Shown here one piece after another: positions 25,995 through 34,534 of a stretch of DNA of 64,000 nucleotides. The stretch is from Staphylococcus ratti (lineage in GTDB: Bacteria; Bacillota; Bacilli; Staphylococcales; Staphylococcaceae): NCBI RefSeq assembly GCF_020883535.1, contig NZ_CP086654.1:2170001-2234000 (forward strand), written 5' to 3'. A program made the position numbers and the translations under genes. Each line of letters starts with the position of its first letter. Position 1 is the first letter of the stretch. The notes beneath the pieces are model-generated. The model was not told where the DNA came from. It did not search any database and saw only the letters and a program-made list of their open reading frames with translations.

Positions 25995-26812
25995 ATGCTG
26001 TTGTTATTTTAGCCCTTATTTTATTTCTATTAATGGTGATATTTGGTGGGAAATCCGGCGCTATCGCCTTTGGAACTTTATTTTTAAACTTTATACTTTT
26101 AGTGATTACGATTATCATCATTATTTTCGGCGTACCCATTTACATTGTCACTCTCATCTTTTGTATTGTAGTTGCTGCGATTAACTTATTCGCTTTAAAC
26201 GGCTTCAATATTAAAACATTTGCAGCTTTTATTTCAAGTTTCGTTACAACCGTGATTATGCTCGGAGCCATTTATTTTTCAGTTCATCTCGGTCATCTTC
26301 AAGGCTTTACACAAGAAGAACAAGATGAAACGTATATTTTTTCTATGAATATCGGTATCGACATGGAACAATTTATGATTTTTGTCGTTATTCTTGCGGT
26401 CATTGCGGCTGTCATCGATTTGGCTATTACCATCAGTTCACCGATGTACGAGCTTTATGCAACCAACCCAACATTATCATCAAAAACACTTTTTGAATCA
26501 GGTATGCGCGTAGGACGTGAAATATTAGCCACTTCTGCAAATACCATCTACCTCGCGTTTATTGGTGGTTCAATGACCCTGGTTTTTTGGTTCTTTAATT
26601 TACATTATCGATTTGGTCGTTTAATTAATGCGAAGTTGTTCGTGCAAGAATTAATAACCATTTTACTTGGTGGTATTGCGATTGCGATTTGTATTCCGAT
26701 TACTGCAGCCATCACTGCTTGGCTCATTCAACATCACGAACGTCTACCTTTTAATTTAAAAGCGAATCGTTTAGACGCATCTACATCGGACTTTAGGGTA
26801 AAGAAACAATGA
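25991..26812 (+). CDS. YibE/F-family membrane protein (short form)
   Basis: A 273-residue protein with about seven transmembrane helices and no large soluble region. It carries the same family signature (IAAVIDLAITISSPMYEL, then GMRVGREILATSANTIYLAF). It is a paralogue of the upstream gene and starts inside its stop codon. The two may form a hetero-oligomer. The next gene is a UvrA-like ATPase starting 10 bases after this stop, which is an unusual partner and is discussed under findings. Confidence 0.8.
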   Translation: MNAVVILALILFLLMVIFGGKSGAIAFGTLFLNFILLVITIIIIIFGVPIYIVTLIFCIVVAAINLFALNGFNIKTFAAFISSFVTTVIMLGAIYFSVHLGHLQGFTQEEQDETYIFSMNIGIDMEQFMIFVVILAVIAAVIDLAITISSPMYELYATNPTLSSKTLFESGMRVGREILATSANTIYLAFIGGSMTLVFWFFNLHYRFGRLINAKLFVQELITILLGGIAIAICIPITAAITAWLIQHHERLPFNLKANRLDASTSDFRVKKQ

Positions 26813-26822
26813 GGTGAATGAC

Positions 26823-29090
26823 ATGACGCATATACGTATTCGTGGCGCACGCCAAAATAATTTAAAAAACTTAACCGTTTCAATTCCTAAACATCAATTA
26901 ACTGTCGTGACAGGGCGTTCAGGGTCAGGTAAGTCTTCCCTCGTATTTAGCACTGTCGCTGCTGAATCTGAGCGACTGTTAAATGAAACATATTCGAGTT
27001 ATATTCAACATCAACTGACACAATACGACAAACCTGACGTCGATCAAATTGAAAACTTACCCGTCGCGATGGTCATTAATCAAAAGCGTCTCGGAGGCAA
27101 TTCGCGTTCCACAGTAGGAACCATTTCGGACATTTACGCTTCTGTACGTTTATTGTGGTCACGTATCGGCGAGCCTTTTGTCGGTTATTCTGATGTTTTC
27201 TCCTTTAATAATCCGAATGGTATGTGCGAAACATGCCAAGGGCTAGGTTACGTTGAAGATATCGATTTAAACGAACTGTTGGATTATGAAAAATCATTAA
27301 ACGAAGGCGCTATTAATTTCCCTTCATTTAAACCGGACAGTTGGCGCGGTAAACGTTACCGCTATTCCGGCTTATTTGATAATGACAAAAAGCTTAAAGA
27401 TTATACAGAAGATGAAATGCACACATTTTTATATACAGAACCTACAACACTTAAAAATCCGCCTTCAAATTGGCCGAGAACAGCAAAGTTTGAAGGATTG
27501 ATTCATCGTTTTCGACGTTCCTTTTTAATTAACGATAATTTTGAGAAAAAACGATTTTTAAAAGATGTCCAACGTGTCGTAACGACACATCAATGTCCGA
27601 CATGTAAAGGACAACGTTTAAATGCTAAAGTGCTTAGCTGTAAAATCAATGGGATGAATATCGCAGAATTTACCGCATTAACGATTGAAGAAACACTCCC
27701 TTTTCTTAAAGCAATCCGTAGTGAGAAAGCGGCGTTCATCATCAAACCCTTGCTCAAACAATTAGAAGCGTTAAACTATATTGGTTTAAATTATTTAACG
27801 TTAGGACGCGAAACGACGACGCTTTCAGGTGGGGAATCTCAACGTATCAAACTGATTCGTCATTTAAACAGTCCACTTACCGACTTAGTCTATATTATCG
27901 ATGAACCTAGTGTGGGGTTACATCCTGAAGATATAGAGAAAATTAATCAAATTATGTTGAATATTCGCGACAAAGGGAATAGCGTCATTATCGTCGAACA
28001 CGATCCAGATGTTATCAAAATCGCAGATCACATTATTGACATCGGACCTGGTGCTGGTAAAAATGGTGGAGAAGTTACATTCGAAGGGACCTACCCTGCA
28101 CTGTTATCCTCATCAACAGACACGGGTAAAGCATTGACACGATGCCACCAACTCAAACCGAACGTCTCTTCTGATTACGACCATTGGTTCAAATTAGAAA
28201 ATATTACACGCAACAATTTACACAACGTATCCGTTCAACTTCCAAAGCAAGCGCTATCCGTATTAACGGGCGTAGCAGGATCTGGGAAAAGTTCGCTTAT
28301 TAAAGCAGGGTTTGAACACCGAAGAGATACTATTTTTATAGATCAAAAACCTGTGCATGCATCCCAACGTTCTAACTTACTAACATACATGGATGTGTTT
28401 GATGACGTCCGTACCTTTTTCAGCAAAGCAACAGGCCTAAAAAAGAGCATGTTTAGCTATAATTCAGAAGGCGCATGCCTAAACTGTAATGGTAAGGGTG
28501 TATTAAAAACCGAATTAGCATTTATGCCGGACTTTTCTCAAGTTTGTGAAGTTTGTGGCGGTACACGTTATAAACAAGAAGTTTTAGAAGCAAAAGTAGA
28601 CGGAAATTCTATTGCAGATATATTGGCATTGACCGTGGAAGAAGCAATTGACCTATTCAAAAACGAAGAGACTATTCTCTCACGTTTAAAAGCTTTACAA
28701 TCTACAGGGCTTTACTACATGACACTTGGCCAATCTTTAGATACCCTCTCAGGCGGAGAAATTCAACGTGTCAAACTTAGTCGTTACCTCACTGAAAAAG
28801 TGACGCAGAAGATTTTTGTTTTCGACGAACCTACAACAGGATTACATGAAGATGATATTCCTATTTTACAGGCACGTTTCGAACAATTGATTGCTGAAGG
28901 GAACACTGTCATACTTATCGAACACAACCTTACAATGATGACACAAGCCGATTGGATCGTAGACGTTGGTCCAGGCGCCGGAACGAAAGGTGGTCACATT
29001 CTGTACAGCGGCCCTCCTAATGCCCTTTTAGACGTCCCAGAATCAGTAACCGCTAAACATCTTGCACGTTACATCAAACCAACAGAATAA
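26823..29090 (+). CDS. UvrA-like ABC ATPase (short UvrA paralogue)
   Basis: A 755-residue protein with two ABC ATPase halves: P-loops TGRSGSGKSS and TGVAGSGKSS, signatures LSGGESQRIKL and LSGGEIQRVKL, and Walker B regions IDEPSVGLHP and FDEPTTGLHE. Zinc-finger cysteines (CETCQGLGY, CPTCKGQRL, CLNCNGKG, CEVCGGTR) are kept. It is about 190 residues shorter than true UvrA and lacks the region that binds UvrB, so it is a UvrA paralogue of the kind linked with drug resistance rather than excision repair. I chose the ATG at 26823 (GAGGTG six bases before) over the GTG at 26814. Confidence 0.85.
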   Translation: MTHIRIRGARQNNLKNLTVSIPKHQLTVVTGRSGSGKSSLVFSTVAAESERLLNETYSSYIQHQLTQYDKPDVDQIENLPVAMVINQKRLGGNSRSTVGTISDIYASVRLLWSRIGEPFVGYSDVFSFNNPNGMCETCQGLGYVEDIDLNELLDYEKSLNEGAINFPSFKPDSWRGKRYRYSGLFDNDKKLKDYTEDEMHTFLYTEPTTLKNPPSNWPRTAKFEGLIHRFRRSFLINDNFEKKRFLKDVQRVVTTHQCPTCKGQRLNAKVLSCKINGMNIAEFTALTIEETLPFLKAIRSEKAAFIIKPLLKQLEALNYIGLNYLTLGRETTTLSGGESQRIKLIRHLNSPLTDLVYIIDEPSVGLHPEDIEKINQIMLNIRDKGNSVIIVEHDPDVIKIADHIIDIGPGAGKNGGEVTFEGTYPALLSSSTDTGKALTRCHQLKPNVSSDYDHWFKLENITRNNLHNVSVQLPKQALSVLTGVAGSGKSSLIKAGFEHRRDTIFIDQKPVHASQRSNLLTYMDVFDDVRTFFSKATGLKKSMFSYNSEGACLNCNGKGVLKTELAFMPDFSQVCEVCGGTRYKQEVLEAKVDGNSIADILALTVEEAIDLFKNEETILSRLKALQSTGLYYMTLGQSLDTLSGGEIQRVKLSRYLTEKVTQKIFVFDEPTTGLHEDDIPILQARFEQLIAEGNTVILIEHNLTMMTQADWIVDVGPGAGTKGGHILYSGPPNALLDVPESVTAKHLARYIKPTE

Positions 29091-29098
29091 AACAGGGA

Positions 29099-29664
29099 GC
29101 GGGACAGAAATCTATTTGATTTCGTTGTCCCGCCCCCACAAGGCTGACTAGGGTTGAAATTAGTTTTTAAGCGAAATTTCAATCCAGACAGCTACTGTGA
29201 CTTTTTAGCAGTTACCTTCTCATTATAGAAGCGGGACAGAAATCTATTTGATTTCGTTGTCCCGCCCCCACAAGGCTGACTAGGGTTGAAATTAGTTTTT
29301 AAGCGAAATTTCAATCCAGACAGCTACTGTGACTTTTTAGCAGTTACCTTCTCATTATAGAAGCGGGACAGAAATCTATTTGATTTCGTTGTCCCGCCCC
29401 CACAAGGCTGACTAGGGTTGAAATGAGCCTTAAGCGAATTTTCAATCCAGACAGCTACTGTGACTTTTTAGCAGTTACCTTCTCATTATAGAAGCGGGAC
29501 AGAAATCTATTTGATTTCGTCGTCCCACCCCCACAAGGCTGACTAGGGTTGAAATGAGCCTTAAGCGAATTTTCAATCCAGACAGCTACTGTGACTTTTT
29601 AGCAGTTACCTTCTCATTATAGAAGCGGGACAGAAATCTATTTGATTTCGTTGTCCCGCCCCCA
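29099..29664. repeat. Tandem array of ~131-bp intergenic repeats
   Basis: Four full units start at 29099, 29231, 29363 and 29494 (periods 132, 132, 131), with a fifth partial unit from 29625. Each unit opens with the stem-loop GCGGGACAGAAATC / GATTTCGTTGTCCCGC and carries a second weak dyad (GGCTGACTAGGG with CCAGACAGCT). Units 1 and 2 share a variant core (TTAGTTTTTAAGCGAAAT), while units 3 and 4 share another (GAGCCTTAAGCGAATT). The array starts eight bases after the UvrA-like stop and ends just before the IsaB-like stop. Confidence 0.95.
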
Positions 29665-29682
29665 TCTTTATAATTAAACAAT

Positions 29683-30195
29683 TTATTTTGCTTTTATAAC
29701 AATTGTGTTGCCTGGATAAAAAGCAACTTGTGTTGTTTTAGTATTGTAAATTTCGCCTTTTTTCACGTGCTTTTCAATTAACTTGGCACTATTTTTAATA
29801 TGGTTAATACGTAACGTCAAATTGACAAGTTTACCCTTATGGTCAAACCCTACAATAATGCCATTTTTTTCATAAAATGTTAAGTCTTTTTCACCATAAT
29901 ATCTTTTAAAACCAGAACCTAAATTTTTAAAAACGTCTGCTTTTGTAACTTCTCCCACTTTTAAACCATTAAAAATGAAATGATCTGCTTTTAATCCTCG
30001 ATAAAAGTTGTTGTCATCTAAAGCGTTGTTGTTCGGAATGTTAAATTGTCCGTTATACGTATAATAAGGTGTTTGGTGTGCTGTTGCTGCATGAGCATTG
30101 TCGAAACTTTGTCCTGAAGCGCCAGTAGCACCGACTAATAAACCAACAGATAATCCAGTCACTAATAATGTTTTTGTGATGTTTTTCATTTTCAA
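29683..30195 (-). CDS. IsaB-family secreted protein
   Basis: A 170-residue secreted protein. A signal peptide (KK, then TLLVTGLSVGLLVGATG) ends near AHA-A at about residue 37. The mature start TPYYTYNG is the same as in immunodominant staphylococcal antigen B, and a NFYRGLKADHFIFNGLKV segment follows. The rest diverges. IsaB is a surface-associated protein that binds nucleic acid; whether this paralogue does is unknown. It is divergent from a small membrane protein gene, and both lie between two inverted repeat arrays. Confidence 0.72.
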   Translation of the reverse strand: MKMKNITKTLLVTGLSVGLLVGATGASGQSFDNAHAATAHQTPYYTYNGQFNIPNNNALDDNNFYRGLKADHFIFNGLKVGEVTKADVFKNLGSGFKRYYGEKDLTFYEKNGIIVGFDHKGKLVNLTLRINHIKNSAKLIEKHVKKGEIYNTKTTQVAFYPGNTIVIKAK

Positions 30196-30334
30196 ATACT
30201 CCTTATCGTTTTTATAATTTTAAATCATTATAAAAACATTCCCTTATTATTATGAACTCATTCTAACAAAAGCCTCTATCAATATCATCTATTTTTATCT
30301 CATAAATTAGACGTATGTGGGTATACTACTAGAG

Positions 30335-30379
30335 ACGGAATTCCGTTAAAGATGACATTCTATATCGACATGTTATACT
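30335..30379 (+). promoter_or_regulatory. Promoter with adjacent 12-bp palindrome before the 91-aa gene
   Basis: ATGACA (30352-30357), 16 bases, TATACT (30374-30379), then the ribosome site at 30402. Six bases before the -35 is the perfect palindrome ACGGAATTCCGT (30335-30346). The palindrome could be an operator for one or both divergent genes. Confidence 0.55.
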
Positions 30380-30414
30380 ATTACAAAGACTACGTATTTA
30401 TAAGGAGAATGATT

Positions 30415-30690
30415 ATGGCTAAAAAAGACAACTCAACGTTAAGTGCAGTTTCATTTGTACTTTCAAGTGCGACAGTCGCAATTGACTCATACAACGCTTC
30501 TAACTTCCAAAACAAAAACAAGCAATTAAGCTACTTGTCATTAGGTATTGGCGTAGGCGATATGTTGCTTGACTTCTATCTCACATTCGGTGCTAAAAGT
30601 AAAATTGCAAAAGTATGGTCTTTAGTATCATTAGGACGTCAATTAAAAGCATCGTTCGAGCGTTATAAATCAATCAAAGCGACTTCATAA
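30415..30690 (+). CDS. Small hydrophobic hypothetical protein (91 aa)
   Basis: A 91-residue basic protein. I do not recognise the family by name. Two hydrophobic stretches are visible (SAVSFVLSSATVAIDSYNA and LSLGIGVGDMLLDFYLTFGA), and the C-terminus is lysine- and arginine-rich. The start ATG has AAGGAG eight bases upstream; the longer frame from 30352 has no ribosome site. It has its own promoter and is read away from the IsaB-like gene. Confidence 0.7.
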   Translation: MAKKDNSTLSAVSFVLSSATVAIDSYNASNFQNKNKQLSYLSLGIGVGDMLLDFYLTFGAKSKIAKVWSLVSLGRQLKASFERYKSIKATS

Positions 30691-30759
30691 ACGTTGTTTT
30701 ATATTGTGTTGACCGCGCTACATGTTTAAAGTAAAACGCGCTTTCAACCTTAAAGGAGG

Positions 30760-31188
30760 GCGGGACTACGAAATCAAATCGATTTCTGTCCCGCTTCTGT
30801 ATTGAGATGGTATCTTTCAAAAAGCACAGTTGCTGGCTGGATTGAATTTTCGCTTAATAGCTCATTTCAACCCTAGCCAGCCTTGTCGGGGCGGGACTAC
30901 GAAATCAAATCGATTTCTGTCCCGCTTCTATATTGAGATGGTATCTTTCAAAAAGCACAGTTGCTGGCTGGATTGAATTTTCGCTTAATAGCTCATTTCA
31001 ACCCTAGCCAGCCTTGTCGGGGCGGGACTACGAAATCAAATCGATTTCTGTCCCGCTTCTATATTGAGATGCTAACTTTTAATAAGCACAGTAGCTGTCT
31101 GAATTGAATTTTCGCTTAATAGCTCATTTCAACCCTAGCCAGCCTTGTCGGGGCGGGACAACGAAATCAAATAGATTTCTGTCCCGCT
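30760..31188. repeat. Second array of ~131-bp repeats, inverted relative to the first
   Basis: Three full units start at 30760, 30891 and 31022 (period 131), and a last stem-loop begins at 31153. The stem GCGGGACTACGAAATC / GATTTCTGTCCCGC is the reverse complement of the stem in the array at 29.1 kb, so the two arrays face each other around two genes. The end of the array encodes the last residues and stop codon of the TetR gene on the minus strand. Confidence 0.95.
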
Positions 31189-31787
31189 CCCTCTTGACTT
31201 TCGTTAAGTATATTTTGCCATGGACCTTGATACAACAATTGGAAAATATATTGTGCTTGCTCATCGACAGATGGACGCGCCTCATCTAAAATCCACGTTT
31301 TTATTACCGCAAACATACTTCCTACGATATACGCATGAAAATAGCGAAACGGAACACCATTAATGGTCTCTGCTTCTGGAAAAATACTCCTTAAATTTCC
31401 AGAAATGGTCTGTCCTATTTTTTGCTCCATTTCTCCATTACGATGTATATTGAGCAACACTTGGTACCGTACGATATCCGCTGATATAATTTCTAAAATA
31501 CCTTTATACAGTGCCACTAAGTGCGCTTCTCGCTCTTCTTTTAATGTTGTCAAAATATTTTCTGCATAACTTTGGAAATTTTGTTGTAACCGTAATAAAA
31601 CTTCATCTTCAATTTTATCCAACAAATCATATTTATCTAAGTAATGCTGATAAAATGTTGCCCTATTAATATCCGCTTCGTCTGCAATGTGTTGAATCGT
31701 TATTTGCTCAAATTCCTTTGTTTTTAATAATGTAATTAGCGCCGTTTTTATCGCTGCTTGTGTTTTTCGTACGCGACGATCTGCCAT
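31167..31787 (-). CDS. TetR-family transcriptional regulator
   Basis: A 206-residue regulator. The helix-turn-helix is at about residues 28-47 (ITIQHIADEADINRATFYQH). The rest is a helical effector domain with no family I can name. The start ATG at 31787 gives MADRRVRKTQ; an upstream in-frame ATG at 31814 has no ribosome site. It is divergent from a YhgE/Pip membrane protein, which is its likely target. The last residues (GAGQKSI) and the stop codon are encoded by the repeat stem-loop at 31153-31188, so its C-terminus has been altered by the repeat. Confidence 0.85.
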   Translation of the reverse strand: MADRRVRKTQAAIKTALITLLKTKEFEQITIQHIADEADINRATFYQHYLDKYDLLDKIEDEVLLRLQQNFQSYAENILTTLKEEREAHLVALYKGILEIISADIVRYQVLLNIHRNGEMEQKIGQTISGNLRSIFPEAETINGVPFRYFHAYIVGSMFAVIKTWILDEARPSVDEQAQYIFQLLYQGPWQNILNESQEGAGQKSI

Positions 31788-31824
31788 AATCAACCCTACT
31801 TTCCCAACATTCACATCAAATTTG

Positions 31825-31917
31825 TTGCTTAAGCAATAGATGTTTATACATTGCGTATTGTTTCTATTTTCTCTCTCTTTATAATAACATTATGACAATT
31901 AAACAACATACCGTTGT
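31825..31917. promoter_or_regulatory. Divergent TetR/YhgE promoter with two dyads
   Basis: A perfect palindrome TTGCTTAAGCAA (31825-31836), and an inverted repeat ACAAC-N5-GTTGT (31903-31917). A plus-strand promoter TTGTTT, 16 bases, TATAAT (31858-31885) lies between them and would start at about 31892. The second dyad is therefore just after the start of the YhgE transcript. These are candidate operators for the TetR regulator. Confidence 0.5.
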
Positions 31918-31936
31918 ATAAAAGGAGTGATTCCAA

Positions 31937-33184
31937 TTGAAAAATAAACGCATTTGGGTTGTACCCTTAATCACAACACTGATATTATTAATCTTTGCTA
32001 CGGCATTTTATCCAGCTTATAATCCTAAACCTCATGATATTCCTATGGCAATAGTCAACTTAGATAAAGGGACAGAAGTCCAAGGTAAAAAGATCGAAAT
32101 CGGAAAACAAATTGAACAAAAAATGATGGAAAATGATCAAAGCACTTTGGATTGGCATAAAGTTAGCAGTGAAGCTGAAGCAATAAAACAAGTGAAAAAT
32201 GGCACGTACGCCGGTGCGATCGTCATTGATAAACACTTTAGTGCGCATGCATTAAGTCCTGCTCAGTCCATTATTATGAAAGACAAGCAACAAGAAATGG
32301 CTACAAAAGTAGCATCTGGAGAAATACCGCCTCAAATGGCGGCACAATTACAACAACAAGCACCGAAAATACCACAAATCGAGAAAGCAACAATGGCAAC
32401 CTATTATGACGAAGGCGGACAAGGTCAATTAGGACGCGTAGTACAACAAGCGCTCACCCAAATGACAGAACGTATTAATGCGACTGTCAGCAAACAAAAT
32501 AGTAACGCCTTAGCACAGAACAAAGTATCTATTCCTTCCCAACAACTCGATGCGATCGCGCATCCGGTAGAAGCACAATCAACTGCTTATCATCCTATTA
32601 AATCAAACCAAGCAAATGGTAATGCCAGCATGGTTCTGTTTATGCCTGTTTGGCTCGCATCTATGATCACAGCAGTCGTACTTTACTTTAACTATAAAAA
32701 GAACAAAACGTCAGCGCATCCAAAGCCACGTCTACTGTTCGCTGGCTTGACTTTGCTTATTGATTTCGCCGCAAGTACACTAGGCGCTTTTGCCTATGTT
32801 TATTTCTTGCATGGTGTGCTGAATTTCAATTTCCCAAATCCTTTGGCAACTGCGTTATTTATTAGTTTAGCTGTTGCTGGTTTTTCCTTACTTGTCCTAG
32901 GCATCATGGTTTGGGTAGGCATCATCGCTGCACCGCTCTTTTTATTGTTCGTGTTCTTTTCAATGCAAGCTGTGATGTTGCCATTTGCAATGGTTCCAAA
33001 ATTTTATCAACAGTATATTTTGCCTTGGAACCCATTTAAGCACTACACGTCTGAAATTACACGCCTTATTTATCTTAACCATGGATTCACGTTAAACGCC
33101 AACACATGGATGTTTATCGCATTTATCCTTTTTGGCATCATTTCTATTACGAGTGCCTATTATTTTAAAAAATTCAAATCATAA
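31937..33184 (+). CDS. YhgE/Pip-type membrane protein (ABC-2 permease-like)
   Basis: A 415-residue protein. One transmembrane helix at residues 8-27 is followed by a YhgE/Pip N-terminal domain (IPMAIVNLDKGTEVQGKKIEIG), a large extracytoplasmic part with a coiled-coil feel, and five or six helices from about residue 235. The layout resembles EsaA halves and Pip proteins of the ABC-2 type. The start codon is TTG at 31937, nine bases after AAAGGAG. It may export lipid or peptide, and is probably controlled by the divergent TetR gene. Convergent with sle1. Confidence 0.78.
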   Translation: MKNKRIWVVPLITTLILLIFATAFYPAYNPKPHDIPMAIVNLDKGTEVQGKKIEIGKQIEQKMMENDQSTLDWHKVSSEAEAIKQVKNGTYAGAIVIDKHFSAHALSPAQSIIMKDKQQEMATKVASGEIPPQMAAQLQQQAPKIPQIEKATMATYYDEGGQGQLGRVVQQALTQMTERINATVSKQNSNALAQNKVSIPSQQLDAIAHPVEAQSTAYHPIKSNQANGNASMVLFMPVWLASMITAVVLYFNYKKNKTSAHPKPRLLFAGLTLLIDFAASTLGAFAYVYFLHGVLNFNFPNPLATALFISLAVAGFSLLVLGIMVWVGIIAAPLFLLFVFFSMQAVMLPFAMVPKFYQQYILPWNPFKHYTSEITRLIYLNHGFTLNANTWMFIAFILFGIISITSAYYFKKFKS

Positions 33185-33186
33185 AT

Positions 33187-33249
33187 AAAAAAACGGTAAT
33201 GCCCCAAAAAGAACTAACTTTGTTCTCAGCCGAGGTATTACCGTTTTTA
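33187..33249. terminator. Bidirectional terminator between yhgE-like gene and sle1
   Basis: Arms AAAACGGTAAT and ATTACCGTTTTT with A and T runs outside them, so it can end transcription from both converging genes. Confidence 0.85.
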
Positions 33250-33261
33250 TATGTGAACTGA

Positions 33262-34263
33262 TTAATGAATATATTTGAATTGCGCTACGCTGTATGCAGG
33301 AATTGTACGATATGTGAGTACACCTGGGCTTGCGCTGTAGTTCATTTCTGAAACTAAAATACTGCCGTCAGGATTAATGCGTTCTACGTAAGCTACGTGA
33401 CCGTAGTAACCCATATCTGTTTGTAAAATTGAACCTACAGCTGGACGGTTGTTGATTGTATAACCATCACGTGTCGCATTGTCATCCCAAGCATTCGCAT
33501 TCCACCAATATGTGCTAATCCCTTTTCCAGATGCTAAACGTTTGTTGAAAACGTGCCATGTACATTGACCCCAATCGTAAAGATTAGAATGGTTGAACAC
33601 TGGAGAATAGTATCCAGAAGGTGCTGGTGTGACAGGCGTTGAAGCTGATCCTGCATTCCCACTCACTTTTAATGTTTGTCCAGGGAAAATCAAAAATGAT
33701 GTTAACCCGTTTAAGTTCATAATATTTTGGTATGTTGTACCAAAACGTGCAGCGATTGCAGATAATGAATCACCTGCTTGAACGGTATACGTTGTTGCCG
33801 TTCTAGGCGTTGATGGTCTCGATGGAGACGGTGTTGGTGTTGACGGTCTTGCTGGCGCTGTCCCACGGACTTTGAGCGTTTGGCCAGGATAAATGACTGT
33901 GCTCGTTAACCCATTTAAATTCATAATGTTTTGATATGTTGTCCCATATCGTGATGCAATTAAAGATAAAGTGTCCCCGCTACGTACTGTATACGTAGCA
34001 CTCGTTGTTGTTGTGTTTGTTGTTCTCGTTGTATTAGATGACGTTCTGTCACCTGAAACTTTTAATACTTGATTTGGAAAAATAAGATTTGAATCCAAAC
34101 CGTTGTAAGACTTCAGTTGAGCGATAGAAATGTTAAATTTGTTCGCAATTGACCATAATGAATCGCCTGCTTGAACACGGTACGTTGCAGCTTCTGCATC
34201 ATGTGCAGCTACAGCTGTTATAGCTGATGTCCCAATCACTGCTGCGATTAATTTTTTACGCAC
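33262..34263 (-). CDS. sle1: N-acetylmuramoyl-L-alanine amidase Sle1 (Aaa)
   Basis: A 333-residue secreted autolysin that helps daughter cells separate. A signal peptide (about 25 residues, ending AEAA) is followed by three LysM repeats near residues 27-70, 90-133 and 159-202, joined by Ser/Thr/Pro-rich linkers, and a CHAP domain from about 225. Catalytic C234 (GQCTWHVF) and H289 (YGHVAYVE) are present. Length and order match staphylococcal Sle1. A WalR-type box lies upstream, as expected for a WalKR regulon gene. Confidence 0.95.
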   Translation of the reverse strand: MRKKLIAAVIGTSAITAVAAHDAEAATYRVQAGDSLWSIANKFNISIAQLKSYNGLDSNLIFPNQVLKVSGDRTSSNTTRTTNTTTTSATYTVRSGDTLSLIASRYGTTYQNIMNLNGLTSTVIYPGQTLKVRGTAPARPSTPTPSPSRPSTPRTATTYTVQAGDSLSAIAARFGTTYQNIMNLNGLTSFLIFPGQTLKVSGNAGSASTPVTPAPSGYYSPVFNHSNLYDWGQCTWHVFNKRLASGKGISTYWWNANAWDDNATRDGYTINNRPAVGSILQTDMGYYGHVAYVERINPDGSILVSEMNYSASPGVLTYRTIPAYSVAQFKYIH

Positions 34264-34357
34264 GCGCTTCCCCTCCTAAATAATGTAATAAGTCATACTT
34301 TTAGTGATATACACATTTATTATACACAGAGTGAGAAGAAAAACATATGTCCGTTAT

Positions 34358-34374
34358 ATAACATTCTTATTACA
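34358..34374 (-). promoter_or_regulatory. WalR box upstream of sle1
   Basis: The minus strand reads TGTAATAAGAATGTTAT, a full match to the WalR consensus TGTWAH-N5-TGTWAH. It lies about 95 bases before the sle1 start; a TATAAT sits between them. The rest of 34264-34534 shows no gene. Confidence 0.75.
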
Positions 34375-34534
34375 AATATATCTACCTAATTTACATTTAA
34401 AATGAATATTGCCACTCTGGATTATATTCTAAAAGGGTTTAACAGCATCTTCTTAATTGTAAATTGAGAGAAAAATGTTACAAACAAAAACTATTGATTT
34501 CATCGCCCTGCCCCTAACTTGCTCTTAACCTTGT

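Noticed and set aside
29099..29664. Could the tandem units be a CRISPR array?
   Set aside because: Units are about 131 bases with no alternation of short repeats and unique spacers, and no cas genes are nearby.
30299..30324. A SigB-type promoter (GGGTAT at 30319-30324)
   Set aside because: The -10 fits but no GTTTAA-like -35 lies 12-15 bases upstream.
31104..31289. A 61-codon plus-strand frame
   Set aside because: Made from the repeat array and the antisense of the TetR gene.
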